Origin: Alphaproteobacteria bacterium
GTDB taxonomy: Bacteria > Pseudomonadota > Alphaproteobacteria > Micropepsales > Micropepsaceae
NCBI GenBank assembly: GCA_016783965.1
Contig: JADHVO010000009.1
Location: 120,042 to 184,041 of the forward strand
Length of the DNA stretch: 64,000 nucleotides
Direction of reading: 5' to 3'
Under the pieces are notes generated by a model, which was given only the letters and a program-made list of their open reading frames with translations, searched no databases and was not told where the DNA came from. Positions 16,711 through 24,320 of the stretch are shown one piece after another; the first letter of the stretch is position 1, and every line of letters starts with the position of its first letter. Made by a program: the position numbers and the translations under genes.

Positions 16711-17220
16711 TCATTTGAAGAGCGGCGAGATATCGGCCATCGGCCGAAAGAGCTTCATTGGCTGGTCCGGGAACGACAGAAAGCTTTCGCGCTCGTAAAA
16801 TCGCCGTGCGGCCTCATCCTTTGCATCGACGACCACGGCAAAGGACGCGATCTCGCTACGCACGGCGCGACCGAGCGCATCGGCCAGCAGAAACCGGCCA
16901 TAGCCTTTGCCTTGGTGTTTCCGGTCCACGGCGAGCCGGCCGAGCAGGACGGCCGGGACAAGAGGGTATCGCGGCAAACGACGCGCCACATTTGCGGGAA
17001 GCTCGGTGAGCTTCACCGAAGTTGCGGATAGCGTGTAATAGCCGCCAATCGAGCCGTCGGCGAGGATCAGCACGAACGGTGCTGCGATGTTCTTGCGCGC
17101 TTCCTGCCCTGCCTGCGTGCGGAAATACCGATCCAGAGGCTCAGCGCCGCTCGCGAAGAGGCTGCGATCATGGTGCGGGCCGAGAATCTCGACGCGTGCG
17201 TCGTCGAGCGGCCCCGCCAC
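16711..17220 (-). CDS. GNAT acetyltransferase toxin (TacT-like)
   Basis: TacT-type toxins acetylate the amino group of charged tRNAs and so stop translation. The 169-residue protein has the acetyl-CoA loop (LLGRLAVDRKHQGKGYGRFLL, with the Q-x-x-G-x-G pattern) and the C-terminal RRFYERESFL with the conserved tyrosine. The start is a GTG at 17220, 3 bp after the stop of the DUF1778 gene, the standard arrangement for this toxin-antitoxin type. The target tRNA cannot be predicted. It lies inside the module bounded by the guaA-like repeats. Confidence 0.87.
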   Translation of the reverse strand: MAGPLDDARVEILGPHHDRSLFASGAEPLDRYFRTQAGQEARKNIAAPFVLILADGSIGGYYTLSATSVKLTELPANVARRLPRYPLVPAVLLGRLAVDRKHQGKGYGRFLLADALGRAVRSEIASFAVVVDAKDEAARRFYERESFLSFPDQPMKLFRPMADISPLFK

Positions 17221-17223
17221 GAA

Positions 17224-17526
17224 TCAAACGCCGGCCACCGTGCGATAGCGGCGCACCGTATCGCGCAACCGATCATTGACCGGCCGGGAATTCAACAGCG
17301 CTTCGACAAAAGCTTCGCTGTCGCGGATCGAGAGTTCGAGCTGCTGGTGCTCCTCGATCGTGCGACGGGCCGCGTCCTGGACGCTCGTCAGCACGAAATC
17401 GGTGATCGTTCGGCCTTGTAGGGCTGCGGCCCGCTCGATCAGATTCTTTTGCTCGGCGGTCACACGAGTCTCAAGCCGCTGCGCGCGGGCCCGGCCATGC
17501 TTTGATTTAGAAGCAGTACTTGGCAT
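17224..17526 (-). CDS. DUF1778 antitoxin (TacA-like)
   Basis: The 100-residue protein starts MPSTASKSKHGRARAQRLETRVTAEQKNLIERAAALQGRTITDFVLTSV, a ribbon-helix-helix DNA-binding domain of the DUF1778 family, and its C-terminal tail (LLNSRPVNDRLRDTVRRYR) would wrap the toxin. The ATG at 17526 is chosen because the domain begins there; upstream in-frame codons look non-coding. It precedes the toxin gene with a 3-bp gap, and the complex is expected to repress its own promoter. Confidence 0.87.
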   Translation of the reverse strand: MPSTASKSKHGRARAQRLETRVTAEQKNLIERAAALQGRTITDFVLTSVQDAARRTIEEHQQLELSIRDSEAFVEALLNSRPVNDRLRDTVRRYRTVAGV

Positions 17527-17784
17527 CGGCGTTTCTCCGCGAAGAGGCGTACGGCCAATACCCGGCCATGTCAAGATCGTTCCCAATGGACCGCTTGGAG
17601 GGCCATTTGAAATAATCCATACCCTCGTAGCCAAGCTACGATAACAACAACAATTCCAAATACACGGAAGGGTGCCCAGCGCAAAATTGAGCAAAATGGA
17701 ACCGGTTACTATCGGCCCCTTTCGATAGGGCTCGGCTGCCGACCGTAGTCTCCATTATCCGTGAGTATCCGTTGGTACGCTACC

Positions 17785-18023
17785 TCACTCCCACTCGATT
17801 CTCTCAACGCATGGTAACGCGCTGATTTTTATACGCAAAATTTTCTGCTGACGGTCTAAACCCGACTGTCAGTCCGTCAAATTTTTTCGCTTTTGATTTC
17901 AAAGGGAAATTTGCGCGATTCAAATTTTGCGCGGCTTCGACAACTATCGCTATCGATCGGTCGATTTCCTCGAAGACTCCGGGGAGCAGCGTATGGCCAA
18001 GGGGCCTGAGAAAAGACCGTCAC
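17785..18023. repeat. Attachment-site-like repeat, copy 2 (guaA 3'-end sequence)
   Basis: TCACTCCCACTCGAT (17785-17799) reads Ile-Glu-Trp-Glu-stop (TGA) on the complement, in the same orientation as copy 1. The following bases match copy 1 in order: the AAATTTGCGC-type motifs, ACTATCGCTATCGATCGGTC (around 17943-17962) and AAAAGACCGTCAC (18011-18023). The two copies are 3,822 bp apart. The rest of 17,527-18,257 holds no convincing gene. Confidence 0.7.
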
Positions 18024-18257
18024 TGCTTATAGACCAGCTCGACCGCTTTGTCACAATCGCGATACTGGTGCCGCGCGGCACTAGCCCCAGAAGTCAGCCC
18101 GCATGCCGACTTTCTTTACGCCGGCAGCGTGTCCGGGTCATCGCCTGATGTTGGCGGAAGCCCGTGGATCATGACAGCTATTCGTCTTTCCCTCTGCGTG
18201 GTCGATCTCGCACCGTCATTCTCGATCGATGATCAAGCGTGCAGCTAACACAAGTCG

Positions 18258-19022
18258 CTATGACACTTCATCCAAAAGTGCTTTGAGGTTGGTGCCGATC
18301 CGGCGACCGACATCGGCTGCTTCCAAATCATGCAGGCTCGCCAAGCCTTCGACCGCGCGCCAAACATCACTGGGCTCGGATGGGCGAGCGCCGGTTCGTG
18401 TGAATGGGCCATCGGTCTCTGTAAGGACGCGCCCTAACGGGAACGCGCGGTTCGCGACGGTTCGACTTTCATTCGCGAGCATTTCAGCGTTGATTGAGAA
18501 ATAACAACCGAGATCTACGGCGCGGCGGATTTCGGACGCCGTCCCAGTGAACCAATGCAACACCACTCGGCCGCGCGGCGGCGGAAGATGCTTCTCGATC
18601 ATGTCGAGCACGATCTTCGTCGCGCGAACACTGTGGACGGTCAAGATCTTCTCGGATGCTGTGGCGCACGAGGTAAGGACCTCTGCGAAAACCTCCTTCT
18701 GCCGGTCGAACGAGCGGTAGAATCTCGGCCCTGCGTCGAGACCGACCTCTCCGACGTAGCGCGTCCGCGGCAGCAATTCCTTCCAGAGCGCAATTTCGTG
18801 GCCACGCTCGGCGACGAGCTGCGGATGAAGTCCCAAAGCAGCTCGGACGTGGCGCGTCGCTGCCGCGAGTTCGTGATTGCGTGGCCAAGCCTTCGGCGTC
18901 GTTGTCACGGCGAGGGTGAAGACACCTTCGCGCTCACACCGCGCCACCGCTTCGGCATGGTCGGGATAGAGGTCGAGATGGCAATGGAAGTCTACGAGCG
19001 GGCGCACTTTATCCGAAGTCAC
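18258..19022 (-). CDS. qatD: TatD-family metal-dependent nuclease of a Qat defence system
   Basis: Metal-binding TIM-barrel hydrolase motifs are present: DFHCHLDLYPD (HxH) at the N-terminus, YVGEVGLD with the bridging glutamate, VVLHWFTG (histidine) and LTETDGPF (terminal aspartate). QatD is the fourth gene of the QatABCD anti-phage system. Its ATG overlaps the qatC stop by 4 bp, and it is the last gene of the operon. Length (254 residues) is normal for TatD. Confidence 0.9.
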   Translation of the reverse strand: MTSDKVRPLVDFHCHLDLYPDHAEAVARCEREGVFTLAVTTTPKAWPRNHELAAATRHVRAALGLHPQLVAERGHEIALWKELLPRTRYVGEVGLDAGPRFYRSFDRQKEVFAEVLTSCATASEKILTVHSVRATKIVLDMIEKHLPPPRGRVVLHWFTGTASEIRRAVDLGCYFSINAEMLANESRTVANRAFPLGRVLTETDGPFTRTGARPSEPSDVWRAVEGLASLHDLEAADVGRRIGTNLKALLDEVS

Positions 19023-20368
19023 GTTGGAGCCGTCTGAACACCGGTCAAAAGTCGGCCGACCTCCTCTAGCCCCCTACGGTAGACGCCTGCCAGCGCATCG
19101 TGTCGGGCGGGATCGTCGTAGAGCGGCCCGGGCTTATGGATCAGCACCTTGGCGAGTTCAGGACGGTCAGCCAGACGCGCGATCGCAATCTGAAACGAGC
19201 GCACCTGCTGACCTGCGGCCTGTTTCGTGTCGAGGGGACCGGCGCGGAGATTCGCAAGCGTATACACCGTCGGGTCGTTCGGCTGGAGAGCGGCGCGCCG
19301 GATCAAACAGGGCAAACAGAATCCGCAATGACCTTGCGGCTGCTTTGTCCACCGTCCCTTGCTGGGCGACGAACACGACAAGGACGACAGCACGAGCTTC
19401 GACAGCACGGCCGGGCTCGCACAGGCGGTGACCATCTCGCCCTTGGTCTTGTCCCAGTACGGATTGTCGATGCGACCTCCGATCCCGAGTGCAGTAAGCA
19501 TCTCGTTCCAGCGCGCGATATAAAATGGGTGTGTCGTCCGCGTGCTGAGCGCCCCGAGCCTCAGGCGATCGAGCGGCACATTGAGCGCGATCAGACCATT
19601 CTCCGGCACCTTCAGCACGAACGGCCTCGCCAAGGATGTTCCGGCCGTCACCCCAAGAGAGAAAAATAGGAAGGATCGGCCGCGTGTCGTATCCTCCGAC
19701 GCCACATCATCAAATAGACCCGCATCGAAGCTCATCCAGACTCGGAGCCGATTGAATGCGGACCCGGGATATGCGGCCTTAAGGCCGTCGAAGCAGCGCT
19801 CTTGCGATTTGCTCACTAACCCTTCGCCTGCATGGCTCACGAGCAGCGGCGTCTCCTTACCTTCAAGGGCATCGATCGCGCCGATCAGGCTGTCGAGGCC
19901 GCCTGAAAATAGGCTGACGCCGTCAAACGGGGGCAGCAGCAAACTCGGCGGCGCGGCAGGCACGATCGTCTTGAACGCCTTCGGCCGTTTCCTGAAGCCG
20001 ACTACCCATCGGTCGCCGGTAAGGAAGTTGAGGGCCCGCACCAGGATCGGAGCGGCCGCTGCCCATCGAACCGGATCACTGACCGGGACGACCAATCGAA
20101 TCTCACGTGTCCAAGCGTCCTGCGACTCGCTGGAACGGGACAGCCGAGTGTCTGCCGCATGGACATGCGCCGCGACGACAAGCAGGTCCGCGCCGATTTC
20201 GCTTGGCGACAGAAACAGCGCCTTCAAGTCGTCCAAGGCCCGCCCAATCCCATGGTCTAAGCGCTTGCCGGCGACGAGTTGAAGGGTTGAAGCGACCTCA
20301 TCACGCGCTTTGGGCACGCGGGTTTTATCGTCGGCGCCGAAGCGCCCGATCAGGACGTGCCGCCTCAT
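19019..20368 (-). CDS. qatC: QueC-like PP-loop protein of a Qat defence system
   Basis: QueC normally makes 7-cyano-7-deazaguanine; QatC is a longer defence-associated relative. The protein (449 residues) has about 150 extra N-terminal residues and then the PP-loop SLFSGGLDSLIGA (SGGLDS at 155-160). The C-terminal zinc site is QGHCGFCLPCLIRRAAL. It overlaps qatB and qatD by 4 bp on each side. No other queuosine genes are nearby, which argues against a queuosine role and for the Qat system. Confidence 0.9.
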   Translation of the reverse strand: MRRHVLIGRFGADDKTRVPKARDEVASTLQLVAGKRLDHGIGRALDDLKALFLSPSEIGADLLVVAAHVHAADTRLSRSSESQDAWTREIRLVVPVSDPVRWAAAAPILVRALNFLTGDRWVVGFRKRPKAFKTIVPAAPPSLLLPPFDGVSLFSGGLDSLIGAIDALEGKETPLLVSHAGEGLVSKSQERCFDGLKAAYPGSAFNRLRVWMSFDAGLFDDVASEDTTRGRSFLFFSLGVTAGTSLARPFVLKVPENGLIALNVPLDRLRLGALSTRTTHPFYIARWNEMLTALGIGGRIDNPYWDKTKGEMVTACASPAVLSKLVLSSLSCSSPSKGRWTKQPQGHCGFCLPCLIRRAALQPNDPTVYTLANLRAGPLDTKQAAGQQVRSFQIAIARLADRPELAKVLIHKPGPLYDDPARHDALAGVYRRGLEEVGRLLTGVQTAPT

Positions 20369-21252
20369 TCGCCCGCCTCCGCATCGCCCATTGTCTGTAG
20401 GACCTCGAACGCGGACTGGTAGACCGTCGTGACGAAGCCTGTGACCGCGTCCGACGACAGGGCCTGGATGTTGACGCCGGCCGCGTTAATGGCGTCGCTG
20501 ACACCGCGTTGAATGAAGTCCCGAAGCTGCGCTTCGACGCGCGCCGCCGCGCGAGGGTCCGCCGGCAACGTGACGACTTTGGTCCCGATGTCGTTGCACA
20601 AGCGAGCCTCGATCGCGTGGGTTGCGTAGAGTTCAAACACCGTCTGGATCTGTGTGGGGGTCAGAGAGTCGATGTCGGTGATACCGGCACCCGCGAGGTC
20701 TGCGATCGTCTCGATGAACGCGTCGCGCGCGATGCCCTCATCAATCGATCCGCCTTCCGGACAAATATAGTCCGCGAGCCCGGCGAACACCTCTTCGATC
20801 GGGCGTCCCGCTAGGCTTTCGAGGTTCAACGCCCGGAGCGCTTCGCGGGCGCCGTTGGCGCTCGCGTCGTTCAGGAAGCGGACAAGCCCCGCTCCTGCCC
20901 CACGGGACGAACCCATCCGTTGAGCGGCGCGACGAGCCCCGCCGGCCGAGGTCGAGACGTAGCGAGAGACCGCGCGTCCCAAGTTACGGCTATCGCTACC
21001 CCCTGAACCGGCGAAACGCGAGAAGCTGTTACGCGCGGCTCTGAAGCGGTCAGAATCCGCTGCCGCCGGCGCGATTGGTCTCGGCGCCGGCGCGGGAGGG
21101 ACCGCGGGCGTCGCGCCGTCCGCAGGGGGAAAGCGCGCGCCATCGCCCGGCGGTGCCGCGCCACTTCCTGCGCCGCCGCCATCGCTCTCTAACCAACTCG
21201 GGATCAAGGGGGTCCCGCCGCCGGCGCCGCCATATGCGTTCGAGGTTCCCAT
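20365..21252 (-). CDS. qatB: QatB-like protein of a Qat defence system
   Basis: The 295-residue protein has no recognised domain. It starts MGTSNAYGGAGGGTPLIPSW, with an Ala/Pro/Gly-rich linker to about residue 75, then an alanine-rich region (GRAVSRYVSTSAGGARRAAQRMG) and a helical C-terminal half ending in an acidic tail. This composition and the N-terminal GTSxxYGG element fit QatB. The ATG at 21252 shares a base with the qatA stop (TGATG), and the stop overlaps qatC by 4 bp. The assignment rests mainly on the strict A-B-C-D order. Confidence 0.82.
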   Translation of the reverse strand: MGTSNAYGGAGGGTPLIPSWLESDGGGAGSGAAPPGDGARFPPADGATPAVPPAPAPRPIAPAAADSDRFRAARNSFSRFAGSGGSDSRNLGRAVSRYVSTSAGGARRAAQRMGSSRGAGAGLVRFLNDASANGAREALRALNLESLAGRPIEEVFAGLADYICPEGGSIDEGIARDAFIETIADLAGAGITDIDSLTPTQIQTVFELYATHAIEARLCNDIGTKVVTLPADPRAAARVEAQLRDFIQRGVSDAINAAGVNIQALSSDAVTGFVTTVYQSAFEVLQTMGDAEAGE

Positions 21253-23204
21253 CAGCGTCGATTCCCGCGCGTGCGCAGCGCCGCCGCTGCCGTCGTCTTC
21301 AGGAACGAGCCCTTGGATGTGGACCAAGTCTGCAAGAGCCGCTCGAAGCGGGCCACCGATTCCCCATCCTTGATCACGCCCTCCCAGCCGGACGCCGGCC
21401 AGGGACCGCAGCGATCCGCCGGAAGAGCCTCCAGGAGATCGAGGAGATTCGGCTGCAAGGTCGGATGGGCGCGCACCAGCACGGCGACACCATCGATGCC
21501 GGGCGGCGCTGTCTCGAAGGCGTCGCTGCCCATGACGCGGCCGCGCAGTTCTTCGAACACCTGGGCCGCTTCCGCGGGCACGAGCTGCTTCAGCTCCCCT
21601 TCGAAGGCCTGTACGGCAAGCTTTGACCCGAGCAGCTTTTCGACCACAGCGGCCAGCCGACCCAGGACTGAGGCCGCCCCAAAATAGTCCTTCCGGTCTT
21701 TGGTGACGAAGAGGTACGGGCGAAGATCGACCTCGGCCAAGGACGGCGTGAGGCGCGCCCAGGCCCGGATTGCTTCCGCCGCCTTCCATTCCGCCAATAC
21801 AGCGCTGTCCTTCGCCTCGGCGTCCGATTTGACCTCGTCGTCGACCGCTGTCTTCGAACGGCTGCGTTTGGGTTTCGACGTATCCGCCATGTCGGTGGCG
21901 GCCCCTTCGAGGGCCGATAGGTCCGCGCAACGTCCATCGGAACTGCGGGCAGCGGCACTCGCGATCTGGTCGAACAACCGCGACATGAAGCGCTCGGCCA
22001 ACATGAGCTTGGCCAGGACCGGGAGCTTAACCTCCTCGCCGAACCCACGCGCCAGCGCCGTCTGGTGCCGCAGCATGAGCGTGTTCAAGAATCTCTTGAT
22101 CTGTCGCGGATTACCCTGAGTGCCGCTGGCGAGGATGGGGCCGATTTGATCGCTCAGTGTGAGCGCGTTCTGAACGTCACTGGCCTTGTCGCCGAGCGCG
22201 GTCCTGACGGTCTGCGCATCCAGGCCAGCCGTCGTCCACGGCCGCTTGAGAAGGCTGCGCGCCGCGTCGATCAGTTTCGCATAGTCTGCGTCGTCGTCGG
22301 CGAGTTCCGCGCCAATCAGGAGCAGCGTCACGTAGATGCGGGTCTCGGTCTCCCCCAACGCCGGTATGCGGAATGGTATCTGGATCAGCTTCTCGAGGTA
22401 GTTCCGAGCGTAGTCGCGGGGACCGGTCGTGTCCGGCAGCTCGGGGAAATGCTTGCGCACCGAATACTCGATCATCGCCTCATCGGCGGCCACGACGAAG
22501 GCGGTGCGGTCGGTAAATACAAACAGGCGGACCGCTTCGAGCGTCTCGATGGCAGTGTCGGGAAGGCAGCGATCGAGATCGTCGATCAATACGATCAACT
22601 GGTCGACACCGGCCGCCTTCAGGAGGCCCGTGAAAGCCTTCCGGAAGGCCTCGATCTCTTCCGGAACGTTCTTCGACTCGGCCGGCTTCAACAGCCCCTG
22701 CACGCCATCAACGGCCTTGTCGTAGTTCTCCTTGGTCGCGAGTTTGGCGGGATCGGCGAAGGCGCCCTTCACGGTGTCGACGACCGCGCCGATTTGGTCG
22801 GCTGTTGGAATGCCCGTCATGGCGGTGAACGCCAGACCGCCGCCGTGGCGCGCGATCTTGAGCCAATCGATCCGGCGGAAGATATCTGTGACCGCTGCCC
22901 CGGCCTTCGACAGCAACGGACGCTTCTCGATCAAACCGGTGACGATGCCCTCGATCAGCGCGATCTTGGCGTCTTCGAAACCCTGAAACCGCCATCCGTT
23001 GAACTTGAGACAGAGGACGCCGTCCTGGTCCGCGAGGCCACCCTCGATCATCTCGAGGATGCTGGACTTCCCCGCGCCCCAATCACCGTGAACGCCAATC
23101 GTCACCGGCCGCTCCGGTTTCTCCCGCAGCAACGCGATGATCGTCTTGGCGATCGCTTCGTTGTTAAGGAGATCGACCTTCGTCTCGTTGTCGGTCAATA
23201 TCAC
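21252..23204 (-). CDS. qatA: KAP-family P-loop ATPase of a Qat defence system
   Basis: The 650-residue protein has Walker A GVHGDWGAGKSS (residues 37-48) and Walker B LIVLIDDLDRCLPD (203-216), the classic KAP NTPase pattern, with hydrophobic segments between them (around residues 118-145) that may contact membrane. Its C-terminal half contains a basic patch (DTSKPKRSRSKTAVDDE). QatA is the ATPase of the QatABCD anti-phage system. It is the first gene of the four, with 168 bp separating it from the parB-like gene upstream on the same strand. Confidence 0.9.
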   Translation of the reverse strand: MILTDNETKVDLLNNEAIAKTIIALLREKPERPVTIGVHGDWGAGKSSILEMIEGGLADQDGVLCLKFNGWRFQGFEDAKIALIEGIVTGLIEKRPLLSKAGAAVTDIFRRIDWLKIARHGGGLAFTAMTGIPTADQIGAVVDTVKGAFADPAKLATKENYDKAVDGVQGLLKPAESKNVPEEIEAFRKAFTGLLKAAGVDQLIVLIDDLDRCLPDTAIETLEAVRLFVFTDRTAFVVAADEAMIEYSVRKHFPELPDTTGPRDYARNYLEKLIQIPFRIPALGETETRIYVTLLLIGAELADDDADYAKLIDAARSLLKRPWTTAGLDAQTVRTALGDKASDVQNALTLSDQIGPILASGTQGNPRQIKRFLNTLMLRHQTALARGFGEEVKLPVLAKLMLAERFMSRLFDQIASAAARSSDGRCADLSALEGAATDMADTSKPKRSRSKTAVDDEVKSDAEAKDSAVLAEWKAAEAIRAWARLTPSLAEVDLRPYLFVTKDRKDYFGAASVLGRLAAVVEKLLGSKLAVQAFEGELKQLVPAEAAQVFEELRGRVMGSDAFETAPPGIDGVAVLVRAHPTLQPNLLDLLEALPADRCGPWPASGWEGVIKDGESVARFERLLQTWSTSKGSFLKTTAAAALRTRGNRR

Positions 23205-23372
23205 TCTGTTTCCCCCAGCCGACGTTCTCGCACTCTCGCGACGACCAATATTTCTTCACGACCGACATTGCCGTAACGCAGGACTTTCCGATACGCATGT
23301 GCTCGCCATGCTACCTGTTCTGAATAATCCCGCGGCCCAGCTTTTATTGACGTCACGCCGCCAATCTCCGAA

Positions 23373-24320
23373 CTACGAAAGCGCGCCGCGGAGCGATTTC
23401 AATAACACCTCCGCTTCGTCGATCTTCTTCAAGATATCCGCATCCCCTTTGAGTTCCTGCAGGGTCGAGAAAGGAATCTGTTTCATCGCGTCTACCGCAG
23501 CTTCAAGATCGCCGGATAGGCCGCCCTTGACTGGCTTAGGCGCGGGCCCCAGGCGCAGCATTGCCGACTCCAAATCTCCCGCATCGCTCAGAAACTGCGA
23601 ACGCGCGACTGGATCGGGCAAGATCGTCCGGAGCTTCCGAAGGTCTTTCGAATTGGTAATGCGCTTCTGGTTGACCTTCTTGACCACCGCTTCGATGACA
23701 GTCGGCGTAAGTAGTTTCTTGCTAACGCCCATCAGCTCACGTGACCAGGTGATCGCGGCGCTGGGGTCACGAAGACTGGTGAATTTTTCTGAGAGCTCGA
23801 ACACATCGACTAGCTTGTCCAGCTCACGCACTGTGATGCCGAGGATGTTGGCAGCGCTCGACCGGCCCATCATGTCGACTAGGCGATAGGCCACCATTTC
23901 CTTTTCCTTGGCGTCCCATTCCTTCCGCTGGCGATGGATATAAATCCAGACCCGAAGTCGGTCCTCCTCGCTCAAGGTTCGGTCGGTAACCTCGATTGGG
24001 ATCTGCCGATAATCTTCCTTCCCCTGTTCCACCAGAACCTGCGAATTGGTCCACCGGCGGTCGCCGTCAATAATCCGAAACTTTCCCGGTAAGTCAGGGT
24101 GTGGCTCGACAAGTAGGGGTTCGAAGAGGCCGCCATTCGCTTCGATCTGCCGCTGCAGCTCTTCATCGATCTTCGGACCCATGCGGGGCTGCTTTTCGTT
24201 CGGCACGATGTCGTCGATATCGGCCTTTGTCCGGTATGTGCGCAGGACGGTACGATCGAGCCGACGCTCCTGAAGATTGATGACATTGTTGCGGTCCGGA
24301 ATGACCTGCGCGCTCTTCAT
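23373..24320 (-). CDS. ParB-like nuclease-fold protein in a defence island
   Basis: The 315-residue protein has a ParB/Srx N-terminal domain (IVPNEKQPRMGPKIDEELQRQI...PLLVEPHPDLPGKFRIIDGDRRWT, where GDRRW is the nucleotide-contacting motif) and then a helix-turn-helix segment (MMGRSSAANILGITVRELDKLVDVFELSEKF). The start at 24320 overlaps the stop of the DUF2130 gene by 4 bp, so the two are coupled. It lies between a type I RM system and Qat, not beside a parA gene, so a chromosome-partition role is unlikely. The function is unknown. Confidence 0.8.
   Translation of the reverse strand: MKSAQVIPDRNNVINLQERRLDRTVLRTYRTKADIDDIVPNEKQPRMGPKIDEELQRQIEANGGLFEPLLVEPHPDLPGKFRIIDGDRRWTNSQVLVEQGKEDYRQIPIEVTDRTLSEEDRLRVWIYIHRQRKEWDAKEKEMVAYRLVDMMGRSSAANILGITVRELDKLVDVFELSEKFTSLRDPSAAITWSRELMGVSKKLLTPTVIEAVVKKVNQKRITNSKDLRKLRTILPDPVARSQFLSDAGDLESAMLRLGPAPKPVKGGLSGDLEAAVDAMKQIPFSTLQELKGDADILKKIDEAEVLLKSLRGALS

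Noticed and set aside
19019-20368. Queuosine biosynthesis queC
   Set aside because: The protein has a long extra N-terminus and is flanked by qatB and a TatD gene; no other queuosine genes are present.
22065-23276. 403-residue plus-strand frame
   Set aside because: It is antisense to qatA, with no ribosome site or recognisable motif.
23373-24320. Chromosome-partition ParB
   Set aside because: There is no parA beside it, it is coupled to a DUF2130 gene, and it sits within a defence island.
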